DNA of 64,000 nucleotides from Tetranychus cinnabarinus. Its lineage: Eukaryota > Arthropoda > Arachnida > Trombidiformes > Tetranychidae. Location: contig WHVY01000004.1 in NCBI GenBank assembly GCA_022266195.1, positions 5,473,501 to 5,537,500 on the forward strand, given 5' to 3'. This document shows, one piece after another, positions 34,141-48,900 of this stretch; position 1 is the first letter of the stretch; every line of letters begins with the position of its first letter. A program made the translations under genes and the position numbers. The notes under the pieces are model-generated. The model was not told the origin of the DNA. It worked only from the letters and a program-made list of their open reading frames with translations, and made no database searches.

Positions 34141-37100
34141 GTAAAGTTCATTGTTCCTTCTTGTCTTAACATTAACTTTATAGACTAACAATGTTGTTAA
34201 CATACTCGTTGCCCAAAAACTAACCTAACTAACTGAAGACTACCTTTTCCCAGTAAGAATATCATTTACTGTGAAGGAAAACAAACATTTTTGGATAATT
34301 TCACATAGAAAATCATTTATTAATCAACCAAAGAAGTATAATTCTTTCCCTTCCAACCATGGTTATTGTTATTATTATAAAACTCTATTGTTATTACCTT
34401 AAATGCCAATTCTTTTTTATCTATTCTGTTTAGAGGAAAATATTACCACTCAAAGTTTCATGATCATTTCAATCTACAGTTTTTATATTTCGCCAAATAT
34501 AAAGACTCAATCTCTTGAATTGCAAAGATACTTAAGAGTAATAGATAAAAACTAATGGCCACTAATAATATATTTAATATTAACTTAGATTAATGTAAAA
34601 AATTGAAATGAATAATCTTAATAACTCTTTGATTTCCATTTCTCTAACAAATTGGCTTCCACTTTTCCAATACGTAAAGGCCTAATTTTATAACAACAAT
34701 GATATCCATAAATTCACCCATTAACAGTACAATTGATATTGTTTATTGTTCAATTTTTATTTTATTTTATTTTTTTCTCTATTATCCAACAGAATTCAAT
34801 AGAAATGAATAAATGAAGAAGAGAAAAGCAAAGCAAAATTTCTATTCAAGCCAAAAGTGATTATGAGGATGACATGAAGGAAAGGCATGGGGAAAGAAAT
34901 GAAGAAACTGAAACTCCAATTATCTGTTATTCAATATGAAATTAACCTTTATGTTGATTGGATGTATTTTGTTTTGATATTTATCATTGGAATGGTTTAA
35001 TGGTTGAATGTAAATGCTCCAACTCAACCCTGCGAATCAATGCAATTAATTGTTGATGTACCTTCATCATGATTATCATTTGCTAGTCTACTTATCTGCT
35101 TTTGATCCAAGCTGAATTGTGAACACAAAACTCATCAGGATTCATTTAATATGTTGCTGTTGTTTCACCTCAATGTCAAAACAAAAACTGGATCAATTTA
35201 GTTTCAACTTGGTCTGATTTACCATTCTTGTCCAGTTGAACACACATCATTGTTTAGTTAATAGTTGCTGCTCTAGTGCATTTAGTGTTAACAATGTCAA
35301 GGCTAGGGAATTGCTCGACACTTTGTTCATCTATTCCGTTATGATATCATTCAAACTCATCAACTGAAACTTCAATCGTCTATGAAGTTTCAACATTTTC
35401 TGTCATCATTATCCATTTTCAATCAATTCACTTTATTGATCCAAAATGAAAATGAATGATAATCAACATTTTCTGCGATTTTTTCCTTCCAATTTCTTCT
35501 TTTCCTCTGTAGTAATCAATTTGAAATTATGAATGATTATCATTGATGGTCAACTTGATTACTACATACTCAGTATATTTGTATCTATATATTTTGTAAA
35601 AGCAAATTGGTCAAGTTATAAATCTTATTTTTCATGTTAAACTGTGATTACCATGGTCAGCATAGGATCCTATCATGCTATAACTCAATTTACATAAAAA
35701 GATTAACAGAAATGAATTGGAAACAAGCCGAGGAACATGATTACATTGGAAAACAAGTTTGAATCCATCAATCAGAATAATAATGTAAAGATGATGCTGA
35801 TGCACAAATAACAACATTTTTCATGGACAAAGAGAAAAATCAAGAAAATCAAAGAACCTAAAGTATGCCAGGTAGAAAGTGATTACAGGTACTCATGTTA
35901 AAAAGACTATTTTCTGTTTTTTTCATTTCCAATTTACTTAATTGCTACACATTGTGCTATCAAATAGTATCGATGGAAATGCGAAATAACTAGAAAAACG
36001 CAAAAAATTTTCATTTTCTCATTCTTCCCTTGAATATATCAGCTGACAATGTTTCTCTTAATGATTATCTTGAGCTAATGTTTTTTTTTCTTTGCTTTTC
36101 TTAGCTGTTAGTGAATTTACTTTAACCCAACATGGAAATGTCTTGAACTTTCAATCATTAAATGGATTCAAAAGGTGAAAAGGGTTAGACAAGGAAAGAA
36201 TCGCAAGAAAACTAAAGGATCAAGAGTCTTGAATTTGGACAAATGTTAACAAATGAAAACAACAATTAGATGTCTAGTGTTTGACGGTTAATTGGAGTTA
36301 TTGATAATAGACAAAAAAAAACAATCTCATTGACGATGTAATGATAAATGGTTGAGATTAATATTTTGCAGGGTGAAAACATTTCTCAATATTGATGAGA
36401 AAGATTATTTGAGATGGAAAGCTGGTAATGTTAATGGTGATGATGAACAAAGTATTGTTGTTGTCCAAAAAGCGATTCCTAATGAAATGAAAAGGAAGGT
36501 GATATAATCTAATTTGGGAGGAAACTTTTACGCCCTTGCGATTTTTACCAATTCAAATTGTCTGATAAATGACTTTGATCAAGAATGAAAATAATACCAA
36601 TTGCTATTATGCTAACACCAAAGTTTGATGTAAACCAGTCTGGTGTTTGAACTCAACTACAATCAGTAAAGTGTATTATTCACATCGACAGCAAGATTCA
36701 AGTTTTAAATTTGATCCAATATTAATGTTGATTAATATCCAAGCAATTTTACTTTTTGATTGCAAACCTTGTAATCAGGTTAAACAAGCAATTATTCAAG
36801 TCTCTCGAGTGAATGTTGAAAAGATATTTAACAATAATCAAGTAAGCAAAACATTGAACCTGGCAAATGATGATATTAATAATAATCTTTACATTTTTCT
36901 TTCATTAATATGTAGATTAATAATAATGATAATCTGAATCGACTGTTTGGTAAAAAGAGGAGAAAGCACAAAGCTCTAATCAATATCCAGATTGATAGGA
37001 ATTTATTTACGCCTTTTCACTTGGACATAATCAGGGAATCAGGAGAAAACGTTTAAAGCGTTGAAACAATTTTCATCATTATTGGATGTGAGAAGAAACA

Positions 37101-37239
37101 AATGGATGAAAAGCAGAATCATTTCCGAGTCTTTTTTTCCTTGCTTTTTATTTCTCTGCTCTTGGTTCTAATGAATGTGCAAGAATAGGGAATGAGATAT
37201 TGATCAGAATTGAATCGCATGATTGGAATAGAAACAAAA

Positions 37240-37312
37240 GTGAAGAGGAGAGAAAAAAAGAGGAAAAAAAGAAAAGAAAAGAAAGAAGGAGAAATAAATC
37301 AAGTTGAAATTA
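37240..37312 (+). repeat. polypurine tract
   Basis: About 70 bp of nearly pure A/G (GAGGAGAGAAAAAAAG-type units) on the sense strand of the exchanger intron. Confidence 0.7.
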
Positions 37313-38141
37313 TGTTGTAATAATAAGTATTACAATTAAATAATGGTTAAAGTGAAGAAGGAGAAATGTTTCATCCAGAGAAATGAATTATTCAGATTAA
37401 ACAAAACTGTTTTTGGATTCAACAAACGAGTTAGCAAAGGTTAACAATAGATGGCAGTTATTTGCAGAAATTGATTATTGCTTGAAAAAAGCGCTTTTGG
37501 TCAAAAGTTTGAAATTTCAAGTGAACTTTGACATTAACAGTTGCCAACTTTAACCTCGTTGAGATAAACTTGAAGTGTAAACAATTGGATTGATTAAATG
37601 CATTTAAAATGCCTTCTAATTCAAACATTAATTGAAATTCAAAGTGAGTTTAATGGTTCTCAATGAGCCTTAAATGGTTCAATGAGTTTAACTGGTTAAA
37701 CCAAAGTAGAGAAGCAACCAAACAATCAAAAAGGGAACGAAAAACAAACGAAATTTTCAGGTTCGACTTTTATTCCAGTTGACATTTTTGACTTTCAATT
37801 ATTAACAATGATTATCAACTGTTAAGATAATTGAAAGGCAAATATTCAAAGTTAATCTGAAAAGTGTTTATTTACCATGAAAAACCTTTTAGTCTAAACA
37901 TGGTAATATTTATCTAGCAAATAATTAATTTTCCCTGTGACTTTGATTTCCCTGATTTGTCCAGTTAAGTCTTGAATAGAAAAAGGAGAAGAAAAAAAGT
38001 TTTCTCTTTTCTCTCATTCACATTCATTCCTCTTTATTCTGACCTGCAAATGAAAATGACCCTAAATTCATACAAATGGTCAATCCAGATAAAGGGAAAA
38101 AGGACGGAAAAAAGAAAAGGCAAAGTCTGATTAGATCTTTT

Positions 38142-38163
38142 CTCATCATCATCATCATCATCA
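38142..38163 (+). repeat. (TCA)n microsatellite
   Basis: About seven uninterrupted TCA units in the exchanger intron, one of many short trinucleotide runs in the window. Confidence 0.85.
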
Positions 38164-39184
38164 GTAAAGAACAGTAATCATTTTCTTACTCCCAGCCTTA
38201 TACCCTTCACTTGTTTTGCCTCCATTATCTTCTTATAATCATCTTCATCTTTATCCTCTCTTTGAGTCCCAGTGAGTTACAGAAAGGTAATCATTAGACT
38301 GACTTTGTTTTCAGAATAAACCAAAACTAAAGTCGACTTATAGTTTTCATAGGAATCTTCATCTTCTCCTGTTTTACTTTTCATCATTGCTGATCAGTTA
38401 TCGATTATGTTTACCATCATCAACTCACCGACTCACCAACTGATACAATGCCAATGATATTTTCAATAATTGAGGTCACAATCAAAGTTACAAGCAAATC
38501 TCTTGAACCCATTTAGCAAAGGTTTCAATCAGTTTTTATATGTATTAAGATGAGCCAAAAAGAGATTCCTCAATCATTCAACTGTAAAAAAACTCATCTT
38601 CCCTCTCATCATGATCAACCTTCCAAGCCTCACTCACTCTCTCTTATCATTCCTAATAATCTATTTGATTCACTTTCACCGTCATCCTATCATCATCCTT
38701 CTCATCCAATTGATTATCAAAGTCAAAACAAGAGCAACGATTAATTCAAATGGATTGAGCAAGTTGATGCAAGAAGATGAAATGAAATATATATTAGTTA
38801 ATCTGTTATAATCATGGGAAAGCGTCTGTTGACACCATAATCATCATTGAACAAGAAGAGATGATGAAGAAGAAAAGATGATCAAGAAAAGGTTTTCCTC
38901 GCCAATTGGAAGATAAAAGTTCCTTCCTTTTCACATCTTCATCCAAATCATCTTCACAATTTGACAAAAAGTTATTATTCATTATCAAATAATAATACTC
39001 GACTAATAAAACCTTTTGATAACTTGAAGACCAGAAGATGAGAAGAGAAGAAGAAAATGAAAAGAAGAAAAAAATGGTCCAAAATTTATCAAAAAAAAAC
39101 TTGTCCAACCTCTTTTATTAATTAATTTTGTCATAAATGTCATCCAATGAATGCAATCTTTTCCTTTACCAGTTTAACCATTTT

Positions 39185-39219
39185 ATCATCATTATCATTA
39201 TCATTATCATTATATAATT
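39185..39219 (+). repeat. (CATTAT)n microsatellite
   Basis: Several tandem ATCATT/CATTAT hexamers in the exchanger intron. Confidence 0.85.
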
Positions 39220-40414
39220 CCCAGTCTCATCAGTTACCAATGATAATATGATTGCTTTCAAATCCATTATAACTTAACTGTGATTAACCCAATAATCATT
39301 TCTCCCTTTACCAGGATAAACAAAAAAAAAAGATGAAAATGAACAAAAAGTTTCCATGTAAAGACTAACACTATTTGGACATTTCAACTTTTCTCAGCAA
39401 ATTTCATCTTGAACATCATCTAAATGAAATCCTTAATAACCTCAACAAGAAGATTTACAAGATTAACAATTTAATAAATGATTTATTAAACTTTTTGTCC
39501 AACATTTTCAACTCGACAACCTCTTGCAAGTTAACATTTGAAATCATTGTCAACCTGTTTTACCTAATCATTGAAATTGACTATTTTCTCGATGATTAAA
39601 CTCGTTATTGTTAATTGATAACATTTAAGGTTGAATCAGTGATGAGAAGATCTTTTCTTGCAGGTTATTAAGATATTAATAGTTGTTATCAATTATTGGT
39701 TATTAAGTTGTAATGCAATTGAACATAAGGTAGTAATAAAAAACTTTATTATCATCATTAGGTTCGTTATTTGATTATTATTTTGTGTTTTTTTCCCTTC
39801 TCTTCATCACCATTCAACTTGTGCTGTTGCATTGCACTTATTAACTGGGATGTGATTGGGAGTATAAAAGTGTTGGATCATGAAATTAAAGTTAACATTA
39901 TGATTAAACTCATGGAATATGTGATAAATTTTCACAATTTCCCGTAAATAATTCTTACTTTTGCCTTCTTCTTCTAACCAAGTTATCAATATAATATTAT
40001 AATAATAAAGATCAATATAAGTGCAGAATGAAGGCCTGAGGGTTCGTTTTGCTTGGGCCAAATGATGTAAAAATAATATTAATATAATCAAAATCATTTT
40101 TACCTTTTTTTTCTTTAATAACTTATTCTAAAAATGGATCATTCTTTCGAGGTTTACTTTCTACTTTTGGCCAATTGGTGAAGGATGATGAAGATGGTAA
40201 AGAAGGTATAAAATGAATAAACTTACAAATGGATTACAAGTTGAATCTGAAATGATAATTTATTCAGCACATTTATTCACATTAGATTCAAACATTGAAA
40301 CATGACAAGCATAAAAGCCGTTCATTATAAATCAACTATTTGAAAAGGCAATGGAAAAGTGCAATTTAAATCCAAGCCAAGATTGATTATTGGATCAATC
40401 CAAGTGGCTTAACC

Positions 40415-40880
40415 ATGTTTGCATAACAGAAATCGTTGACCAAAAGCAAATTAACTATCAACTTGACAAGTTCAGACTAGTTCAATATCGAACAACAGTA
40501 AAGGCTAAAACTAGATAAAAAGAAGATTAAAAAATTTTAGTCCTTCTCTAAATTTTTATTCCGATTTTCCATGAATTTCATTAAGAACAAAATGAACCAA
40601 ACTTTGATGAACTGACTTCGATGCATTTCAGTGTCAAAGTGGAAAGCTTTCGACTATAAAGTAAATGAAGAATGGACTTGACTGCAGTTGCAAAGACGTT
40701 CTTGATCAGAAGCACATTAGCTATCAAGTTGTCCAGACTAGTTCAATCTCCATACCAGAAACGGCTAAAATTGAGTGAAAAGAAAATTAAAGTTGAGCTC
40801 TTTTTTCAAAAATTGATTTCCATTGAGAACAAAATGAATGAATTTTTATGATTTTGATTCATTTTCATTTTCGGTTCAGA
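40415..40880 (+). repeat. diverged two-copy tandem repeat in intron
   Basis: The segment from about 40415 to 40640 resembles the next one from about 40685 to 40880. Shared landmarks: a GACCA/GATCAGAAGCA-AATTA-CTATCAA stretch, CAGACTAGTTCAAT, a GGCTAAAA-T-GA-AAAAGAA-ATTAAA stretch, and ATT-AGAACAAAATGAA. The period is about 245-270 bp. No coding frame is shared. Confidence 0.65.
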
Positions 40881-43800
40881 AGGGTAAGAATTCCGATTAA
40901 GAAGCAAGACAAATGATACTTGGCAAACCTACTAATCTGAATGTCTTCAGCTCTTAACCTAAAAGTGATTGAAATTGTTTTCCATTTAAATGGACTTGCA
41001 ATTAGATTGTTGTAACAGTTAATATCGTGATTGATTCTCATCTCACAATCTCAATGACTATTCCTTGCTGCCACATTTAATCCTCAAGATTATCTTGATT
41101 GTTCAGTTTAACTGTTGGAGTTACAATTGGCCGAGTTTTGTTCAATTAATGGAGCGAAATCACAGAGATTACAGTGAACATTTCATTTTACTTTTCACTA
41201 TTTTTTGGTTGAAAAAAAAGATTTCATCATTGGTTTGCTAGCTCATTCTGAGCATCATCAATGTTGAATTTGTCGTTGAAAATAAAGGCAAGTTAATGAA
41301 AAAGAAACAAAAATGATTAACAAAAAAAGAAGAGACAAAGCAAAGTGTAAAGTCATCAGATTAACCAGAGATAAACTTGTTTAGACATTTTTTGTTTCCA
41401 TTCACTTGCCATGCATCTTGCTATTCCCATGGTTGTGAGACTAAAGTAAGAAAAGAAAATGTCTCCAAAAAAACGAACTTAATTGAGCTGGAAAAAGATT
41501 TACCTCTGGAATCGCTTAATCAGCCAAATCTTGTAAATGATTATGATTATGCATTCAACTTTTCTCTCTGTCATCATCTTTTCATATTAGATGGTATAAT
41601 GGTTCAGATTATTATAATTACTGCCATCATTGTGATAGCATCAAGAAAATGTCAACTAAACATGAAATTAGCTAATCGTGTTAATCAGTGAATACGTTTC
41701 CCTGTTTAATCTGATCAACAATGAGCTTGAAATGAAAACAAAGAGTTGCTTTGATAACTTGAATGTTGAGGGCAACCATTTAAGATTATATTTATGTTTA
41801 TCATTAAAAGATACTTTCAAATGATTTCCATGAGATCAAGTTAATTGGCAATTATGAGCAATGAAATTAGAAGCAAATTATCTTGATAATGATGATTAAA
41901 TTATGTGACAATTGAGAATGAAAATTGTCTGTAAAAGCGTTTCTCTTTTCACAACAAATGAGTTAATTTTTAGCTAATTATTGCCAATCATTGTCATCTT
42001 TATTCCTAACTGATTAATTAGGAAAAGCAAGAAAAGGTGAAAAGGCTGAGAAGTGAACTCGAGCTAATCAGATGATCAACTCAACTTTAAAAGAAAAGTT
42101 TTTCTCATTTCTTTTTTTCCAATTTATTTTCGACTTTTTTTCGAATACAATTAACTTGGAATTGAATTTTGAAAGATTCAGATTAATTGGCAATTTCATC
42201 GTTTCCATCTTTGATCTGTTTACAATTGTACCTTTAGTCGCCAAGAATAACTGATGAAACTTGGAATGAAAAAAGGATGAGGAAAGATAAAGAAACGGAT
42301 AACATGGTCGATTGGTTTAATATATGCTGTTGACAATGTTGGTTGGCCTTTGCCAAGTATCGATCTTGGTAACCCAAAAATGCTGAGACAGAAGAAGAAG
42401 AAGAAGGAAAAGAAAGAGAAGTTATTTTCTTGCCTTTTATTCCCAAATAATATCAATGAAGTAAACACTTTCTTACACCAGACACATGCTCATAACCGTG
42501 TAATGCTTTTTTTCATTCAATAGGAAATGCGATTTCTTTTTCTTCTTCTTCCTTCAAAGTAAATCGTTTCAAGGTTTTTACTTTTACAAACAATTCTCAT
42601 CTTCTCTCTATCCTCTTCTCATCCCATTGATTTAATTTCAAGTCAATATTGTCAAATGCATCACTTATTATTTCATCATCATCTTCATCATCAGCAAGCT
42701 CATCTGTATCTTTCATCTGAAATCTTCTTCCTGTAAGAACAAGCAAAAAGAAAGAAAAAGCAAAAAAATCCTTTTTCGTGACTTTCCATCATCATCATTC
42801 TCATCATTTTCGTTGATGATGAGTTCCTGTTCCTCCCATTGTTACCCTTATTTCACCTCTTTTGTCTTCTCGCCACTTTCCTCTTCTCACTCTGTCAAGT
42901 TTAGCCAACATCAGCTGATTTTCTTCATCAACACTTTTTTTCTCTTGCTCCAGCTTGGAGGTTCGTCCAAGCATAACAGGGATTGACTGGGAGTTAAAGT
43001 GACCAGTTAGTCAAAGTCTAGATATTACAATGTTTAAGTTTATCTTTCAATTATTAGAGGCTTTTGTCAAACCTTTTATCATCCGATAATGTTGATAATT
43101 TTTTCCTCAAAAGACTTTTTTTTTCTTTGTATTCTTACAGAATCAATGTTTTCGACTCTTTTTTCACCCTTTTTTTGGCAAACTTTTTTTTCCAACTTTG
43201 ACATTCATCCTAATCCATTATTATTTTCATTTCATTTTTTTGTCTCTGATTTGCAATAATTTTATACCTTGAGATTATCTTTAGCCTTTCGTCTTTTGAC
43301 TCGCATCTAACCAACCATTCATTATGAGGTTAAAGTTAATCGTAACAATCCCAGAATCAGTAGCAATGAAGGAAGGCAAAAAATGAAAGATAAAAAAAAG
43401 TGTTTCCATGAAAGTTAACATCATAATAATCATGATAGTGTTCATCATCATGAAACTGTTTTTACTTCGTGAGATGTTTTAATGAGGTTAACTGTTAGTA
43501 CCATTCGAACTGCAACAAGAACCAAGACAAAGTAAAGAAAGAGGATTAAGAGAGAGAACGAAAAACAGGACGAAAAAGAAGATGGATAAAAGAGGAAAAG
43601 GCGAGAAAAAAAGATGAAGATAAAGATGAGAATAAAAAAGCTGAATGTAGAAGGAGAGGAAAAAAAGAAAAACGTAGAAATCTAAAGCTAAACGAATATT
43701 ATTTGAACGTTACATTATCTTCTCTGCTTTTTATTTACTTTTATCATTGCCATTCTCATCATCATTTTCCTTCATATCTTAGACTATTTACTTTTCTTCA

Positions 43801-45879
43801 TCTTCAACACCATCATTTTGTTCGTCTTCACCATCTTCCTCAATCTTCATCTTGTTCAATCTTGCTTCAACTTTTACTCTCTACTAATATTCCTTCATCA
43901 GTGTGACAATTTCAATTATTTTGTCTCTTCCAATGTCATTTTCAGTTGTTTTATTTTTACCTCGTTTTTTACAACATTTATGTTTCCCTCTCTTTCCACT
44001 TAATTTTGATGTTATTTTCTCATAATATTATTATTCTGTAAACTGATAAACTTAACCAGGAATGATATTTTCTTGTTGTTGTCAGTAACTAACGAAAAGT
44101 TTCAACGAAACTAAATCAAAGGCAGATTTACCAATTTATCAAACTTGTCAACCAAATGAGCGCCAATTTAATCTCAGCAAAAACAGAAAACTGGACAAAA
44201 TGAACAAAAAGATTGGCAAAAGATCTGAAAATGAGTTTCATTCTGGATTCAATTGAAACTTGTGCAATTTATTTTTGCATAAATTTTTCTTCTTTACTTT
44301 ATTTCTTGAGAAGAGCAAAGAAGTTGATGATTAAAAGAAGGAAAATTAAGTTTGCATTCATCATTCTTGGCTTGTGGAATGAGCTTGGAAAGTTCATTGG
44401 AATGAATAAAATATATTTTATTGAATTAATAATGTAAATCAACTTTTTGATTTAAAATGTAAAGTAAATTGAAACTGATTCCAATGATGAGCTTAAATGA
44501 TTTACTTGATTGGTTAAGTGTTTTAGCTTTGAAATATTTTCTTCTTCTTCCTTCACTTTTCATCATATTCTCATCATAAAGTTTAGGGTTTACTGAGGAA
44601 TCAAGGAATTCAAGATTGAAGTAAGAAATTATTGTAACAGTATAAAGTTACTTTTAGTTGAAGTTGATCCATTCATGATTACTTTCAGTTTTTGTCTTTT
44701 CTTTCTGCTCTCTTCTTCACATGATAACAATACCTTAACAAGTAACAATATTAAGATGATGCTGATTGTTGAAGAGTCAACCAATTGAACCTTATCACAG
44801 TGGACATTTGTAATTGACAATAAGAGGATGATGAGGTTGATTGTTGGGAAAAGCCAAAAAAAAGGTTTGAGTGACTTTAATGTTGCACGGAAACAGTTAT
44901 TGTTGCTGCTCTCTGTTTGTTTGTCCTTAGAGACGAAGCAAGTCAAAAACTAAAAGACAACAAATGCTGCCTTTCGTTGGCTGGTGATGATTTATGTTCA
45001 AGTTTAATGAGACGCATAAGCCATGCCAAAGATTTAGCTATTTGTTAATTCAATTCTCAGTGGAATCTAAAAGGATTAAATATCAGTTAACTTTGAGATT
45101 TATTTTCATCCTCATCATTGTCATCATCATCAAATTAAAGTTTATCATTATTTTACTGTCATAACATTCTTGTTCCTTTCAAAGTTAAACATTGTTCTCA
45201 TCTCGCCACTTTTGGTCCTTTTTTTGTATCAACATTTGAAAAGATTTTCAATTTTGGTTTTAATCTGTTTTCATGTTTAACGTGTTTAACATGACTGGAC
45301 ATGAAGCTAGGCGTATGTTGGGCTCTGTTTACATCGTAAAGTGATGCTGTCAAGTGATTGTTCAAGCTCAAGGTTGGTGCATATTGAAGAGGGTCAGTAT
45401 GTTGACTTTAACGAAACAATCAAGATGCAATCAAAATGGGAATTATTTTGACAAAAGTTGAGTCGCAGTTTGGGTTGAAAGGGAATAAGAGGAGAGGAAG
45501 AAGAAGAAATCAATAAGATTGTTTGACATCATTGAGAAACTGAGGAAATGAGATGGAATTGAAGATGATGATGATGATGGTGAAGAAGAAACAAAAAGAC
45601 TAATTACTTTTTATTGACCTGGTTAACTAAGCAAGTGAATCCGATAAAAATTGGTTGAAGGAAAAGGGGAGAAAAGGGAAAAGAGAAGAAATAGAAATGA
45701 TATTTTTCAAGATGATGAGGATCAGGATGGGTAAGAAAAATGAAATAAATATGACAGAAAAGATGTTGTTAAATTGTCTTACAAAATCAAGTAACTCAGA
45801 GGGAGGGAAAAATTAATGATGAAAATGATGAGAATGATTATGATGATGGTTTCTTATGAGTATAAAGAGGAATGTAAAA

Positions 45880-45930
45880 AGATGATGTTTGTAAAGAGAG
45901 AAAGAGAGAGAGAGAGAGAGAAAAAAAAGT
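45880..45930 (+). repeat. (AG)n dinucleotide repeat within a purine-rich block
   Basis: An uninterrupted run of about ten AG units followed by A8, at the centre of a purine-biased block spanning roughly 45470-46390 (GATGAAGAAG/GAGGAAG-type sequence). Confidence 0.85.
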
Positions 45931-48900
45931 TGAAAGAATCATGAAGATTCATGAGATTGTAAAGAAACAGGGAAGATTATGATGAAGATGGAGATTGAAG
46001 ATGGGACAAAGTACAATAGTGTGTTGAAAGGAATGATGATATTGAGAAGATAAGAATAGTTGGTTAAAAAAGTGCAAGAAGAAGAAGAATGGAAAATAGT
46101 TTAATTCTCATGACATCTCATTTGATTTGAGATGAAGACGATGAAGAAGATGAGGAAGAATAAGGCAAAGTAAAAGATACTTTTTTTTAGGTTGCAAGTT
46201 GGATTGATAATTGAATTTGGTTGTGAATTGGATGCAAAGTAGGATGAGAGTTGAATGGGTTTTGGGTAAAGGAAGATGAAAGTGTCATGGAAATGGATAA
46301 GAATTGAATTGAGAAGAAGAAGAGGAAAAGTCTGAAAGAGACGGATTTAAGGCAAAGAAAGTAATGATGATGAAGAGTAAGGTAAAGGGTACGATCCTCT
46401 TCTCATCCCTAACTAGTGTGATAATTTAATCTTCACGAGTCTTTTGATGTCTCACAATATAACTGAATGCTCATCATTTTTCATCGGAATAAAAGTAAAG
46501 ATAAAAATGAATGTTGCGTATGCATGAAAATGTATCAATAGAGTCGATGATAATAGCTCAAAGTGCATGTTCATTTGATGGGTAAACAGTCGAGGTCAGT
46601 GCAGTGAAAAAAAGTCAATGCATTGGGCTTTTGGTGGAAAGCAAAAGAACGAGTAAATGGTGAAAAAAGTTGATGATCATGATGATGAGAAAATATGATA
46701 AGAGAATAAAGTAAAGAAATAATCAACCATGTAAAAGAAGAAACAGTTTATTCAAGATGAATTGAGTTGGTATGGAATAGTGATGCGGATCAATGTTCAC
46801 AATCTTATTCATTTTCATCTTCTTCTTCTTCTTTTTTTGGGTTATTTTTATTCTCTTCTCTTTCTCTTCTTTTCCGTTTCCCTTCGTCTTTTCTTTATAT
46901 TGTATCCTGCTTCATGGTAAATAATGCTAATCGTTGAAACATTTAACCCTTTTTTTGCTCACATGTGCAAATCCATTGATAACATTACAATGAAAGGGTT
47001 CAACAAAAGGGTTAGCAAGTCAACATTTTCATCATCATTGTTGTCATCTTTGATCGAGCATCAACTTTGGCTACTTGTTTCATTGAATCCCTGTTTTTTT
47101 GTCTTACTTTTTCTTCATGTTGCTTCTTTCCTTTCCACTAAATGCTTTCATGATCAATTGTCATTCAACTTTAAATGTTTATCGATATTATAACTGAATT
47201 TTCATTTCTTCTGCTTCCATTTCTTTTGTCACTTTTTTCTTGTTTGAATCTGTTTCAGACTTTTTTTGATCAAATCATTCTGATCAGCAGGAGAAAACAA
47301 AAGGGGCAAAAAGGATAATCGAAAGTTGAACAACTTTATCATTTCTAGTTCGCATTTCTTATTCCAATTCAAATTGTGCCTCCAGGTTTTTGTTTTTTCA
47401 CTGTAAATTTAATTTTTTATTGAATCAATATTGCAAAAAGCTTGTCCAATTTGAGTATTTTATTATCAAATATCATTGCATGAAATCTCAATTTTATTTC
47501 AATAAAAAGCAAATTGTAAAGATATTTCTCATTCTAATCTTATTTAAACTTTTTCAATGTACATAAATGCAATTATGAGATAGTGAAAGAATAAAAAAAG
47601 GATTTTTGCTCAAAAATCATATAAAAGTTTACTTATCCTACAACGATTGTAGAACATTCGCACTTTCAATTCGATATTCAAAAGATTGAAACTTAGTATT
47701 CAAATAATATTAAAATAAAGTCAAGGTCCTCATATAACCGAAAAAGTTCATTTTGAATTTTGTGCCGAAAATGAACTATTCTAGTTGTTTTTCATTTATT
47801 TATGAAAAATCTTTTTGGTAATTGCATATAATTCTAACGTTAGTAGTTTCTATTGAATACATGAGGAACGAAAATTGAAACCATAGTATTTCGTTATTAT
47901 ATCTCGAGTGGAACTCACAATACTCTGAATTTAAGCAAATATGAAAAGAGTAGATTAAATAGTAAAAATAGAGAAAAAAGATAAATTAATAGAAAGAAAA
48001 AGGGAAAATCTCAAGTCAACCTGGACCTTAATTAAGATTTGGTTGAGTAAACTTTGACTCTAACCAAACTGGGAAGAGTAAAAGTTGTTGAAGATTAAGT
48101 AATAGCAAAGAATAGGTCATTAAATGAAAGAAACAGAAGACGAAGAAATGGATGATGAACAGAATTTAACATGGAAAAGATTGAAACACAACATTTTGCT
48201 GTCTTGAGCATCTTTTTACAATGATATTATTTGATAAATGAACTTGATTTTTTCTTCTTTTCCCATCCTCATCATCATCCTCATCCAACTCTTTATCGAC
48301 ACAAAAAGCTCAATCAAACTTATTGGCTAAAGAAACCCAATGTTTTGTTCATCTTTTTTTCCCTTTCCTTCCCTTTCCATGACATTTTCGTATTTGTCTT
48401 CACTTTTTTCCTCTCTGTTTTTTACTTTATATTACTTACTTCAATCATCATTCTCATCGGTAATCAATAAGAGCAAGTTGATTGTTTAGCTAGGAGAGAA
48501 AAAAAGAGTTAAACTTCAATTAATTGAATTACATCAACGTTTATCTTCACCAGTTTAAATCATTTCACCCTACAAGTTTAGTTAACAATTAACTTGAACC
48601 AATCAACTTTAACCAAGCAACCAAAAGTTGAGTATCAAGATCAATTTGTTTTAGACCAAGTATTAGAAAGCCTGTGCAAATTGTTTAATAGTTTGATTGT
48701 TCACTGCAATTACTTGATGAAACTTGAAAGCAAACAAAACTTGAAAAAGTGTAAAGTGCTCTGCAACTAAAGCATAACTTTAGAATCAGCTTAATATCAG
48801 TCATTGTATCGTTTTGAAGCGACGTTTCGTAGTTTTTGTTCAAGAGATCACAATTAATTCCAAAAGATTTGAAAAAAATTAGAAGCTGCTTACTCTGCAG

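Noticed and set aside
41377..41691. 104-codon plus-strand frame with a predicted membrane segment
   Set aside because: No homology recognised, surrounded by intron sequence, no supporting splice or promoter signal; frames this long are expected by chance in a 26-kb intron.
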